The notes below the pieces were generated by a model. That model had not been told where the DNA came from, searched no databases, and saw only the letters and a list, made by a program, of their open reading frames with translations. From NCBI RefSeq assembly GCF_020103725.1, contig NZ_JAHXBG010000021.1, positions 150,268 to 214,267 of the forward strand: a stretch of 64,000 nucleotides of DNA, read 5' to 3'. This document shows positions 34,991 through 43,442 of the stretch, piece after piece. Made by a program: the position numbers and the translations under genes. The DNA comes from Hyalangium gracile. Its GTDB lineage: Bacteria; Myxococcota; Myxococcia; Myxococcales; Myxococcaceae. Positions within the stretch are counted from its first letter, which is position 1. The number at the start of each line of letters is the position of its first letter.

Positions 34991-36436
34991 ATGGAACGCC
35001 CCGGCCGCCGCTCCCTGCTCTCCGCCATGGCCGTCGCGCTGCTCCTTGCGAGCGCGCTGGCGGGCTGCGCTCGCAATGCGCTGGACCCGAGCCCCTCCCC
35101 GAGCGCCACGCGGCTCTCCGAGCAGGAGCTGCTGGAGGACCTGGAGGCGCGCACGTTCCGCTTCTTCTGGGAGACGGCGAACCCGGAGAACGGGCTGATC
35201 CCGGATCGCCATCCGAGCCCGTCCTTCAGCAGCATCGCCGCGGTGGGCTTCGGGCTGACGGCGTACGGCATCGGCGTGGAGCGCGGCTACGTGAGCCGGG
35301 AGGCGGCTCGAGATCGCACGCTCACCACCCTGCGCTTCCTCCACTCCGCGCCGCAGGGGCCCGAGCCCAGCGGCGTGAGCGGACACCGGGGGTTCTTCTA
35401 TCACTTCCTGGAGATGAAGACGGGGCACCGCTTCGAGACGAACGAGCTCTCCACCGTCGATACCGCCCTGCTCCTCGGAGGGGTGCTGTTCGCGCAGTCC
35501 TACTTCGACGGGGACTCGCCGCAGGAAGCGGAGATCCGGAAGCTGGCCGACGAGCTCTATCGCAGGGTGGACTGGCGCTGGGCGCAGGCCCGCCCGCCCG
35601 CCATCTCCCATGGCTGGTCACCCGAGGCGGGCTTCATCGCCTATGACTGGAAGGGCTACAACGAGGCGATGCTGCTGGTGCTCCTCGCCCTGGGCTCGCC
35701 GACGTTCCCCGTCGAGCCGAATGCCTGGCAGGAGTGGGTCTCCGACTACGGGAAGGACTGGGGCTCCTTCTTCGGCCAGGAGCACCTGAGCTTCCCGCCC
35801 CTCTTCGGGCACCAGTACAGCCACGTGTGGGTGGACTTCCGCGGCATCCAGGACGACTACATGCGCGCCCGCGGGATGGACTACTTCGAGAACAGCCGCC
35901 GCGCCACGTATGCCCAGCGCACGTATGCGATGAGTCAGCCGGGCAGCTGGAAGGGGTATGGCCAGGACGTCTGGGGACTGACGGCCTGCGACGGGCCCGC
36001 GGACGTGGAGCTCGACTACCAGGGCCAGCGGCGGAGGTTCCGCGGCTACGCGGCCCGAGGCCCGGGGCTCCATGACGATGGGACCCTGGCACCTACCGCG
36101 GCGGCCGCGTCCATCCCGTTCGCACCCGAGATTGCCATCCCGGCCGTCATGGAGATGCATCGCCGCTATGGCGAGCACATCTACTCCACCTACGGCTTCC
36201 TGGACTCGTTCAACCCCAGCTTTACCTACGATGTCCCGCTCCAGGAGGGCCGCCGGGTGCCTGGCTTCGGCTGGGTGGCCGACGACTATCTCGGGATCGA
36301 CCAGGGCCCCATCATCGCCATGCTCGAGAACCATCGGAGCGAGCTCGTGTGGCGGGTGATGCGCAAGAACCCCTACCTCCGTGCAGGCCTCGAGCGGGCG
36401 GGGTTCCAGGGCGGATGGCTCGGGGAGAAGCAGTGA
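34991..36436 (+). CDS. GH144-like endo-glucanase lipoprotein (glycoamylase-like domain)
   Basis: 481 residues with a lipoprotein signal (lipobox ALAGC). The catalytic region (about 50-475) matches the PF10091 'glycoamylase-like' group: 'GHRGFFYHFLEMKTG', 'LSTVDTALLLGGVLFAQSYF', 'GHQYSHVWVDFRGIQDDYMR', 'SWKGYGQDVWGLTACDGP'. Characterised stand-alone members are GH144 endo-beta-1,2-glucanases that release sophoro-oligosaccharides. Related domains occur in cyclic beta-1,2-glucan synthases. It starts 8 nt after the receptor and its stop overlaps the next GTG. It is probably surface-anchored and acts on the polymer before uptake. The precise linkage is inferred from family membership only. Confidence 0.85.
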   Translation: MERPGRRSLLSAMAVALLLASALAGCARNALDPSPSPSATRLSEQELLEDLEARTFRFFWETANPENGLIPDRHPSPSFSSIAAVGFGLTAYGIGVERGYVSREAARDRTLTTLRFLHSAPQGPEPSGVSGHRGFFYHFLEMKTGHRFETNELSTVDTALLLGGVLFAQSYFDGDSPQEAEIRKLADELYRRVDWRWAQARPPAISHGWSPEAGFIAYDWKGYNEAMLLVLLALGSPTFPVEPNAWQEWVSDYGKDWGSFFGQEHLSFPPLFGHQYSHVWVDFRGIQDDYMRARGMDYFENSRRATYAQRTYAMSQPGSWKGYGQDVWGLTACDGPADVELDYQGQRRRFRGYAARGPGLHDDGTLAPTAAAASIPFAPEIAIPAVMEMHRRYGEHIYSTYGFLDSFNPSFTYDVPLQEGRRVPGFGWVADDYLGIDQGPIIAMLENHRSELVWRVMRKNPYLRAGLERAGFQGGWLGEKQ

Positions 36437-37722
36437 CGCTGGCGGGCGCGGAGCAGGCCGTTCGCTGCCTCTCCATCGCCGCGCTCGTGTGTGGCCTGGC
36501 CTCCTGTGCCCGGCCTGACTCGGGCGAGATCGTGCTCGAGTTCTGGGCGATGGGTCGGGAAGGCGAAGTGGTGGCCGAGCTGACGCGTGACTTCGAGGCC
36601 CGTCACCGCGGAATCCGCGTCAACGTGCAGCAGCTGCCCTGGCAGGGCGCTCACGAGAAGCTGCTGACGGCCTTCGTGGGCGATGCCACGCCCGACCTGG
36701 CGCAGATGGGCAACACCTGGGTCCCCGAGTTCGCCACGCTCGGAGCGCTCGCTCCCCTGGAGCCGCTCGCCTCGGCGTCGGCGCTCGTCGAGCAGGGGGA
36801 CTACTTCCCCGGCATCTGGGACACCAACGTCATCGATGGGCGGCTCTTCGGTGTCCCCTGGTATGTCGACACGCGGCTGCTCTTCTATCGGAGGGACCTG
36901 CTGGCCCAGGCCGGCTTCAGCCAGCCACCCAGGAGCTGGGAGGAGTGGCGGCGGATGCTCGTGGCCATCAAGCGGCTGCCCGGCGCGGAGCACTATTCGA
37001 TCCTGGTGCCGCTCAACGAGTTCGAGCCGCTGCTCCTGCTCGGGCTCCAGCAGGACGAGCCGCTCCTGCGCGAGGGCGGCCGGTGGGGCAACTTCCGCAG
37101 CCCGGGCTTCCGGCGCGCCCTGGGCTTCTACCTGGAGCTGTTCGAGCAGGAGCTGGCTCCGCGCGCGACCAACACCCAGATCGCGAACGTCTGGAACGAG
37201 TTTGCCCGCGGGTACTTCGCCTTCTACATCACCGGCCCCTGGAACATCGGCGAGTTCAAGCGCCGTCTTCCCCCGGAGCTCGCGGGGAGCTGGATGACCG
37301 CTCCGCTGCCCGGCCCCAGCGGACCGGGACTGTCGAATGCGGGCGGCTCGAGCCTGGTGATGTTCGCGAACTCCTCGCGCAAGGAGGCGGCCTGGAAGCT
37401 CATCGAGTACCTGTCGCAGCCCGAGGTTCAGCGTCGCTTCTATGCCCTCTCCGGCGACCTGCCGCCCCGGCGGTCGAGCTGGGAGGGCTCGGAGCTCGGC
37501 GGTGATGTCTACGCCGCCGCGTTCCGGGAGCAGCTCGAGCGCGTCGAGCCGACTCCCAAGGTGCCGGAGTGGGAGCGCATCGCCACCGAGCTGAGAGTCG
37601 TCGCCGAGCAGGCGGCCCATGGAGCCCTCACGGCCGACGCCGCGGTCTCGGAGCTGGATGCCCGTGCAGACCGCATCCTGGAGAAGCGGCGCTGGATCCT
37701 GGCGCGGGAGGCTGGCGAGTGA
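36433..37722 (+). CDS. ABC sugar transporter, solute-binding lipoprotein
   Basis: 429 residues from a GTG at 36433 overlapping the previous TGA, with GGGGAG 5 nt upstream. A lipoprotein signal ends at LASC (Cys about residue 22). The mature part is a family-1 solute-binding protein: 'VLEFWAMGREGEVVAELTRD', 'GDATPDLAQMGNTWVPEF', 'GVPWYVDTRLLFYRRDLL', 'GPWNIGEFKR'. These deliver oligosaccharides to two CUT1-type permeases. It is followed directly by those permeases with a 4-nt overlap, and the order SBP-permease-permease is standard for CUT1 importers. Confidence 0.94.
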   Translation: MTLAGAEQAVRCLSIAALVCGLASCARPDSGEIVLEFWAMGREGEVVAELTRDFEARHRGIRVNVQQLPWQGAHEKLLTAFVGDATPDLAQMGNTWVPEFATLGALAPLEPLASASALVEQGDYFPGIWDTNVIDGRLFGVPWYVDTRLLFYRRDLLAQAGFSQPPRSWEEWRRMLVAIKRLPGAEHYSILVPLNEFEPLLLLGLQQDEPLLREGGRWGNFRSPGFRRALGFYLELFEQELAPRATNTQIANVWNEFARGYFAFYITGPWNIGEFKRRLPPELAGSWMTAPLPGPSGPGLSNAGGSSLVMFANSSRKEAAWKLIEYLSQPEVQRRFYALSGDLPPRRSSWEGSELGGDVYAAAFREQLERVEPTPKVPEWERIATELRVVAEQAAHGALTADAAVSELDARADRILEKRRWILAREAGE

Positions 37723-38597
37723 AGGCCGCGCACGCCGGGTGGGTGTTCGTGTCGCCCGCCCTGTTCATGATTGCCGTCTTCTTCCTCCTGCCGGTCCTCG
37801 CCGCGCTGGGCCTCAGCCTGACGGACTTCGACATCTACGCCCTGGCCCGGCTCGACAACCTCCGCTTCGTCGGGGGCGGCAACTACCTGCGCCTGCTGCA
37901 GACGCCCCTCTTCTGGAAGGCGCTCGGCAACACGCTCTTCTTCGTCATCGTCGGCGTTCCGCTCTCCATCGTGGCCTCGCTGGCCGCGGCGCTGCTCCTC
38001 CACTCGGCGGTGGCTCGCGGCAAGGCGATCTTCCGGACGGCGCTCTTCGCTCCAGTCGTCACCACCCTGGTCGCTGTCGCGGTGATCTGGAACTACCTGC
38101 TGCACACCCGCTACGGCCTCATCAACGAGGTGCTCGGGTGGGTCGGCATCTCCCCCATCGACTGGCTCGGAGATCCCCGCTGGTCCATGCCGGCGATCAT
38201 CCTGTTCGCGGTGTGGAAGAACGCCGGCTTCAACATGGTGATCTTCCTGGCCGCGCTCCAGAGCATCCCCGAGGAGCTGTACGAGGCCTCGCGCATCGAG
38301 GGCGCCACGGCGCTCCAGCAGCTGCGCTTCGTCACCCTGCCCTCGCTCGCGCCCACGATGGTGCTGGTCAGCATCCTGACCATGGCGGGGTACTTCCAGC
38401 TCTTCGCGGAGCCCTACGTGATGACGCAGGGAGGCCCCCTGCAGAGCACGACCAGCGTCCTGTATTTCATGTACGAGGAGGGCTTCAAGTGGTGGAACCT
38501 GGGCTCCGCCTCGGCGGTGGCCTTCCTCCTCTTCCTGCTGATGTTCGCCGTCACCCTGCTGCAGTCCTTCGCCCTTCGCCGCTGGAGTGAGCCATGA
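37719..38597 (+). CDS. ABC sugar transporter permease 1 (CUT1, MalF type)
   Basis: 292 residues from GTG 37719, overlapping the upstream stop by 4 nt. Six membrane helices can be placed. The cytoplasmic EAA loop reads 'EELYEASRIEGATALQQLRF', the contact point for the ATPase. 'TQGGPLQSTTSVLYFMYEEGF' is typical of MalF-like subunits. It should pair with the next permease. No ATPase gene is in the locus, so the importer must use a shared MsmK/UgpC-type ATPase encoded elsewhere. Confidence 0.95.
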   Translation: MKAAHAGWVFVSPALFMIAVFFLLPVLAALGLSLTDFDIYALARLDNLRFVGGGNYLRLLQTPLFWKALGNTLFFVIVGVPLSIVASLAAALLLHSAVARGKAIFRTALFAPVVTTLVAVAVIWNYLLHTRYGLINEVLGWVGISPIDWLGDPRWSMPAIILFAVWKNAGFNMVIFLAALQSIPEELYEASRIEGATALQQLRFVTLPSLAPTMVLVSILTMAGYFQLFAEPYVMTQGGPLQSTTSVLYFMYEEGFKWWNLGSASAVAFLLFLLMFAVTLLQSFALRRWSEP

Positions 38598-39415
38598 GGC
38601 CGCAGCCACGGGCCCTCCTGGTGAATGCGGCCCTGCTCGCGGCCGCCGTGGTCAGCCTGGGCCCGCTGGCGTGGATGGTGTCTGTGTCCTTCATGGCCCC
38701 GGGAGAGGCGAGCAGCTCTCCCCCGCCGCTGCTGCCTCGCGCGGCCACGCTCGAGAACTACCACCAGCTCTTCGCGCGGACAGGCATGGGCCGCGGCTTC
38801 GCCAACAGCCTGTTCCTGGCCACCGCGGCCACCCTGCTGGCGCTGTGCTTCAACGTCACCGCGGGCTATGCGTTCGCCAAGCTGCGCTTCGCCGGCCGTG
38901 AGCGCATCTTCCGGCTGCTGCTGGGGGCGCTCATCATCCCCGCCCAGGTCGCCATGATTCCCCTCTTCCTGCTGCTCAAGCAGCTGGGGCTCGTCAACAC
39001 GTACCTGGGCGTGCTGCTGCCGTCGGTGGCCAATGTCTTCGGCATCTTCCTGGTGCGCCAGTACGCGCTCTCCATCCCCGACGAGCTGCTCGAGGCGGCG
39101 CGCATCGACGGTGCCGGCGAGTTCCGCCTCTTCTGGTCGATCGTGCTCCCCTCCCTCAGCCCCATCCTCGTGACCCTGGCCATCTTCACCTTCCTGGGCT
39201 CATGGAATGACTTCCTCTGGCCGCTCATCGTCCTCACGGATGACGACCGCCACACGCTCCCCGTCGCGCTGGCTTCACTGACGCGCGAGCACGTGCAGGA
39301 CAGCGAGCTGATGATGGCAGGCGGCGTCATCACCGTGCTGCCTGTCCTGGTGCTGTTCCTCGTGCTGCAGCGCTACTACATCCAGGGCCTCCTCGCGGGG
39401 AGCATCAAGGGATGA
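38594..39415 (+). CDS. ABC sugar transporter permease 2 (CUT1, MalG type)
   Basis: 273 residues, ATGA overlap with permease 1. Six membrane helices and the EAA loop 'ELLEAARIDGAGEFRLFWSI' place it in the MalG group, as do 'FLGSWNDFLWPLIVLTDD' and the C-terminal 'GLLAGSIKG'. It forms the inner-membrane channel with permease 1. The gene is followed after 60 nt by the GH1 enzyme, which would hydrolyse the imported oligosaccharides in the cytosol. Confidence 0.95.
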   Translation: MRPQPRALLVNAALLAAAVVSLGPLAWMVSVSFMAPGEASSSPPPLLPRAATLENYHQLFARTGMGRGFANSLFLATAATLLALCFNVTAGYAFAKLRFAGRERIFRLLLGALIIPAQVAMIPLFLLLKQLGLVNTYLGVLLPSVANVFGIFLVRQYALSIPDELLEAARIDGAGEFRLFWSIVLPSLSPILVTLAIFTFLGSWNDFLWPLIVLTDDDRHTLPVALASLTREHVQDSELMMAGGVITVLPVLVLFLVLQRYYIQGLLAGSIKG

Positions 39416-39475
39416 AGCCGCGCCGGCGCGACCGCTACCTCTGAGCTCAACCCCACCACCTTGCTTGAACCCGAC

Positions 39476-40843
39476 ATGACCAAGAACATCGAATTTCCAC
39501 GCGGATTTCTCTGGGGCAGTGCCACCTCGGCCTATCAGATCGAAGGCTCTCCGCTCGCCGACGGCGCGGGGCCCAGCATCTGGGAGCGCTTCATGCACAC
39601 GCCCGGCCTGACGCCCAGCGGCGACAACGGCGATGTGGCCTGCGATCACTACCGGCGCTACGCCAGCGACGTGGCGCTCATGCGCGAGCTCGGGATGCAG
39701 GCGTACCGCTTCAGCGTCGCCTGGAGCCGCATCCTCCCCGAGGGCAAGGGCGCCGTGAACCCGGCCGGCCTCGACTTCTACGACAGGCTGGTGGACGCGC
39801 TGCTGGCGAATGGCATCGAGCCGATCATCACCCTCTTCCACTGGGATCTGCCCGCCGCGCTCGATGACCGGGGCGGCTGGCTCAACCCGGACATCGCGGG
39901 CTGGTTCGCCGACTACGGCACCACGCTGTTCCGCCGGCTCGACGACCGCGTGAAGAAGTGGGCGACCCTGAACGAGCCCTGGGTCGTCTCCGACGGCGGC
40001 TACCTGCACGGCGCGCTCGCCCCGGGCCACAAGAACCTCTTCGAGGCGCCCATCGCCTCGCGGAACCTCATGCGCGCGCACGGCGCGGCGGTCCAGGCCT
40101 ATCGCGCCTCGGGCAAGCACCAGATCGGCCTGGTGGTGAACCTGGAGCCCAAGTATCCCGCCTCGGAGAGCGAGGCGGACCTGGCGGCCACTGCTCGCGC
40201 GGACGCGTACATGAACCGGCAGTACCTGGATCCCGCGCTGCTGGGGACCTGCCCGGACAAGGAGCTGACCGAGGTCTTCGGCGCGGCGTGGCAGCCCTGG
40301 TCGGAGGAGGCGCTGAAGCTGACGCGGCAGCCCATCGACTTCCTCGGCGTCAACTACTACACGCGCAACGTGACGCGCTCCGACGAGCGCTCCTGGCCCC
40401 AGCGGGCCGCGCCGGTGCGACAGAAGCAGGCCACGTACACCGAGACGGGATGGGAGGTGTTCGCCCAGGGCCTCCTCGACACGCTCCACATGGTGAAGAA
40501 GCGCTACGGCCCGATTCCCATCTACATCACCGAGAACGGCGCCGCCTTCTTCGATCCTCCTGTCGCCGAGGGCAACCGCATCCGGGATCCGCTGCGCATC
40601 GACTACCTGCGCAAGCACCTGACCGCCGTCCACACCGCCATCCAGCAGGGCGTGGATGTGCGTGGCTACATGCTCTGGTCCCTGTTCGACAACCTCGAGT
40701 GGTCGCTCGGCTTCTCCAAGCGGTTCGGCATCGTCCACGTCGACTTCGAGAGCCTCAAGCGCACCCCCAAGGACAGCGCTCGCTTCTACTCGCGCGTCAT
40801 CGCCACCAACGGCGCGGCCCTGAACGAGGAGCCGGACGCCTGA
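39476..40843 (+). CDS. GH1 beta-glucosidase
   Basis: 455 residues from ATG 39476; a TTG 15 nt earlier is possible. The N-terminal signature 'FLWGSATSAYQIEG' lacks a signal peptide, so the enzyme is cytosolic. Acid/base Glu167 lies in 'TLNEPW' and nucleophile Glu353 in 'YITENGAAF'. The C-terminal 'WSLFDNLEWSLGFSKRFGIV' completes the family fingerprint, and the length is standard. It should release glucose from beta-linked gluco-oligosaccharides brought in by the ABC importer. It is the last gene of the operon that begins with the LacI regulator. Confidence 0.96.
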   Translation: MTKNIEFPRGFLWGSATSAYQIEGSPLADGAGPSIWERFMHTPGLTPSGDNGDVACDHYRRYASDVALMRELGMQAYRFSVAWSRILPEGKGAVNPAGLDFYDRLVDALLANGIEPIITLFHWDLPAALDDRGGWLNPDIAGWFADYGTTLFRRLDDRVKKWATLNEPWVVSDGGYLHGALAPGHKNLFEAPIASRNLMRAHGAAVQAYRASGKHQIGLVVNLEPKYPASESEADLAATARADAYMNRQYLDPALLGTCPDKELTEVFGAAWQPWSEEALKLTRQPIDFLGVNYYTRNVTRSDERSWPQRAAPVRQKQATYTETGWEVFAQGLLDTLHMVKKRYGPIPIYITENGAAFFDPPVAEGNRIRDPLRIDYLRKHLTAVHTAIQQGVDVRGYMLWSLFDNLEWSLGFSKRFGIVHVDFESLKRTPKDSARFYSRVIATNGAALNEEPDA

Positions 40844-40893
40844 CGGAGACACGACCGTGAGTGGTCAACGGCCCCGGAAGCCCGCAGTGGCCG

Positions 40894-40927
40894 CTGGCGC
40901 GCCAGGACAATGACTCTGGCGTGCCAG
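40894..40927. promoter_or_regulatory. Twin 12-bp palindromes upstream of the Ig-like lipoprotein gene
   Basis: CTGGCGCGCCAG (40894-40905) and CTGGCGTGCCAG (40916-40927) differ at one base. Their centres are 22 bp apart, about two helical turns, so two dimers could bind the same DNA face. They lie about 92 bp before the ATG at 41019. This fits a tandem operator or an activator site. The boxes could alternatively belong to a terminator of the glucan operon. Confidence 0.5.
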
Positions 40928-41018
40928 GGCAAGAGAAGCTCCGCCCGGCTCCCCTACCCTCCTGTCCTGCCTCGCGCCCGGCATGAGACCGGGCGAGGAC
41001 TCCGGGAGAGCCAACACC

Positions 41019-42170
41019 ATGCGATGGGGACTGCATTCGAACCGTGGAACGAGCCGATTCACCTGGGCGTTGACGGGGCTGAACCTCCTGCTGGCCACAG
41101 CCTGCGGCGGGGAGCTGCCCCCCGAGGAGGAGATGCCGCTGACCAGCCAGGCCTCGAGCCTGGACAGCTGCACATCGCCGGACGTGACGCCTCCCACGGT
41201 GCTTTGCCAGCCCGAGGGCGGCCTCATGAACTGCTCCGGCTATGGTTACTTCACCCAGCCCTCCGAGCTGCTCTACTTCAGCGACAACTGCGGCACCATC
41301 TGGTCGAGCTGGAGCCTGGGCACGCTCTACTCCGGGACCACGAGCACCGGCCTCACGCTGTGGGACGCGGCGGGCAATCAAGGCAGCTGCTCGACGACGT
41401 GGAGGGTGATCGACATCTACCCGCCCAGCCTCACGCTGAACGGCGACGCGCAGGTCGTCCTGCCTTATGGAACGCGCTACATCGATCCAGGGGCCTACGC
41501 GAGTGACAGCTGCGATGGGCAGAGGAACTTCCAGCGCTCGGGCGACTACAACACCTACCAGCCGGGCATCTACCCGCTCACCTACACCGTGGCGGACGGG
41601 GCCGGCCACATCACCCAGCGCACGCGCCTGCTGACCGTGCTCCCGCAGACGGACTGCACGGCACAGCTCTCCGCGCCGGTGCTCGCGCTCCAGGGCCGCG
41701 ATGAGGAGACGCTGGAGTGCGGCCGCAACTCCTGGAGCGAGCCAGGGGCCCTGGCCGCGGACGCGTGTGGCGCGGTGACGGTGCACACCTACAACTCGGG
41801 ACAGGATCCGTACGGCCCTGGCCCCAACTGGAGGGCCGAGGGGCGCTACACGGTACAGTACATGGCGTGGAACGGGCAGGGGACGACGTCCGCCGAGCGC
41901 ACGGTGATCGTGAAGGACACCCTGCCGCCGACGCTCCGCCTCAAGGGCGACATGCGGATGACGCACACGTGCGGCAGCAACTGGGTGGACCCGGGCGTCA
42001 CGGCCACGGACGACTGCTACGGGGATGTCTCGTACTCCGTGCAGACCGCCGGCTTCGTGAACGGCTGGGCCGAGGGTACGTACACGGTGCACTACTGGAC
42101 GATGGATCCCGGCGGCCGCAAGTCCAACCTCCAGAAGCGCGTGGTGGAGGTCATCGACTGCCCCTGGTAG
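41019..42170 (+). CDS. Lipoprotein with Ig-like/DUF5011-type repeats
   Basis: 383 residues from ATG 41019 with GGGAGAG upstream. A lipoprotein signal ends with 'LLATAC' (Cys near residue 28). The mature chain has three or four bacterial Ig-like repeats of the DUF5011 kind: 'LNGDAQVVLPYGTRYIDPGA', 'ECGRNSWSEPGALAADACGA' and 'HTCGSNWVDPGVTATDDCYG', each followed by 'Y-x-V-x-Y' strands. Paired Cys residues in every repeat suggest a disulfide per domain. These repeats serve adhesion or display; no enzyme domain is attached. It is transcribed alone and faces a strong terminator hairpin. Confidence 0.82.
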   Translation: MRWGLHSNRGTSRFTWALTGLNLLLATACGGELPPEEEMPLTSQASSLDSCTSPDVTPPTVLCQPEGGLMNCSGYGYFTQPSELLYFSDNCGTIWSSWSLGTLYSGTTSTGLTLWDAAGNQGSCSTTWRVIDIYPPSLTLNGDAQVVLPYGTRYIDPGAYASDSCDGQRNFQRSGDYNTYQPGIYPLTYTVADGAGHITQRTRLLTVLPQTDCTAQLSAPVLALQGRDEETLECGRNSWSEPGALAADACGAVTVHTYNSGQDPYGPGPNWRAEGRYTVQYMAWNGQGTTSAERTVIVKDTLPPTLRLKGDMRMTHTCGSNWVDPGVTATDDCYGDVSYSVQTAGFVNGWAEGTYTVHYWTMDPGGRKSNLQKRVVEVIDCPW

Positions 42171-42203
42171 GCGCGTGCCTCCCAGCCCGCCCGGGGAGGC
42201 GGA

Positions 42204-42261
42204 GGCTCGGTGGGGTGAAGGTGCCTTCGCGCCCTCACCTCACCCGGGCGTGGGCCGAGCC
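42204..42261. terminator. Long terminator hairpin between convergent genes
   Basis: GGCTCGG (42204-42210) pairs with CCGAGCC (42255-42261). Inside it, GGTGGGGTGA (42209-42218) pairs with TCACCTCACC (42235-42244) apart from one G-T. The structure fills the space between the Ig-like lipoprotein and the DsbA-like gene and can serve both. Confidence 0.55.
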
Positions 42262-42263
42262 CG

Positions 42264-42920
42264 TCAGCGCTGGAGCTCCGCGTCGATGGTCTCCGCGAAG
42301 ACGCTCAGCGGCCGCGCACCGATGATGGGCTTGCCGTTGACGAAGAAGGTGGGCGTGCCGGCCAACCGGCGCCGCTGGCCCTCCGCCAGATCCATGTCCA
42401 CGTAGTTGGTCCAGGTGCTCGAGTCCAGCGCGCGCCGGAAGCGGTCCATGTCCAGCTTCAGCTTGCCGGCCAGCGCCTCCAGCGAGGCCCGGTCCAGGGC
42501 GCTCTGGTTGGCGAAGAGCGCGTCGTGGTACTCCCAGAACTTCCCCTGCTCATGCGCGGCCATGGCCGCGATGGCCGCCAGCCGCGCCTGCTTGTGGAGC
42601 GGCAGCGGGTTGTGCCGGAAGACGATGCGCAGCTGCTCCCCGTACTTCTCGCGCAGGGCCTTGACGGTCTCGGCCCCGCGAGCGCAGAACGAGCACTCGA
42701 AGTCCGACCACACCTCCACCGTCACCTTGGCGTCCGCGCGCCCCAGCGCCGGCGCATCCGCGCGAGGAGTGGCTGGGATGACCTGCTTCTCGCTGGCCTC
42801 CGCGCGGGGACGCTCCTTGCAGTCGTCGGGATTCGGAGAGGACGGCGTGCCGGCGACGGCGAGCGTGGACAGCCCCAGGAACGCGGCGGCAGCCGCGCCG
42901 GCGGACAGGAACGACTTCAT
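42264..42920 (-). CDS. DsbA-like thioredoxin-fold oxidoreductase, exported
   Basis: 218 residues from ATG 42920 with GAGGT upstream and a signal peptide ending 'STLAVAG'. The thioredoxin domain (about 60-215) has the redox motif Cys76-Ser-Phe-Cys79 and the cis-Pro loop 'GTPTFFVNGKPIIGA', with a helical insertion between. The length and layout match the DsbA/Thioredoxin_4 group (DSBA-like, BdbD-like). It should oxidise or isomerise disulfides in the periplasm; the many Cys-rich exported proteins in this window could be clients. A longer start at 43010 would place a poor N-terminus before the signal. Confidence 0.92.
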   Translation of the reverse strand: MKSFLSAGAAAAAFLGLSTLAVAGTPSSPNPDDCKERPRAEASEKQVIPATPRADAPALGRADAKVTVEVWSDFECSFCARGAETVKALREKYGEQLRIVFRHNPLPLHKQARLAAIAAMAAHEQGKFWEYHDALFANQSALDRASLEALAGKLKLDMDRFRRALDSSTWTNYVDMDLAEGQRRRLAGTPTFFVNGKPIIGARPLSVFAETIDAELQR

Positions 42921-43046
42921 GGTGGACCTCTTGAGTGGAATGAGAGGCGCCGCTCCAAGGACGGAGCTGGCGGCGCGGCTTCTTTCTCGCCGCGCCCCCA
43001 GGAGTGTCACGAGGCGCGCGCGAGTTTCAGCCGCTTCGTCGGAACG

Positions 43047-43347
43047 CTACACCTTCATCTGGAGACGCTCGCGCGCCCCGAGCCACGCCGGCGGGATGGA
43101 CTCACGGCCGGCGCTCAGTACGACGATGCTTCCCACGATGGCACACGTGGTGTCGCGGTCTCCCAGCCGTTCCCCATGGAGCCGACGCCATCGAACACAT
43201 GCGGGGAGACCCAGTGCCAGGGCATCCCCGCCTGAAATGCCTCGAGGCTCCGCTGCGGTCTCGCCATGACCCCACCGAGAGCCCTTCCAGGGAGAGCAGC
43301 GCGCGCTCCATGCGCGGTGCGTGGTCGGCAGGCTTGACCCAGGTCAT
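43047..43347 (-). pseudogene. Degraded ADP-ribosylglycohydrolase (DraG-like) gene
   Basis: This lies in the 522-bp gap 42921-43442, which has no intact gene. Three frames hold consecutive pieces of one family. The start 'MERALLSLEGLSVG' (from 43347) resembles the DraG N-terminus. A second frame gives 'SLEAFQAGMPWHWV' and 'GVGSMGNG', the conserved substrate-site region. A third gives 'DTTCAIVGSIVVLSAGRES' and ends at a TAG at 43047; 'DTTCAIVG' is the family's C-terminal metal-binding signature. At about 100 codons against ~300, it has lost most of the domain and is shifted at least twice. It cannot be functional. Confidence 0.75.
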
Positions 43348-43442
43348 GCCTTATCCTTCGACCTCAGTCATTAAGTGTCAACATGACACTATCGTATCAT
43401 CTCCTAGGTGACGGAGGGTGGCTCAGGGGGAGCGCGCCCTGC

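Noticed and set aside
40894..40927. A sigma-54 promoter (TGGC...GC)
   Set aside because: The first box has TGGC but no TTGC at the required 10-bp spacing, and each box is a closed palindrome, which suits an operator better.
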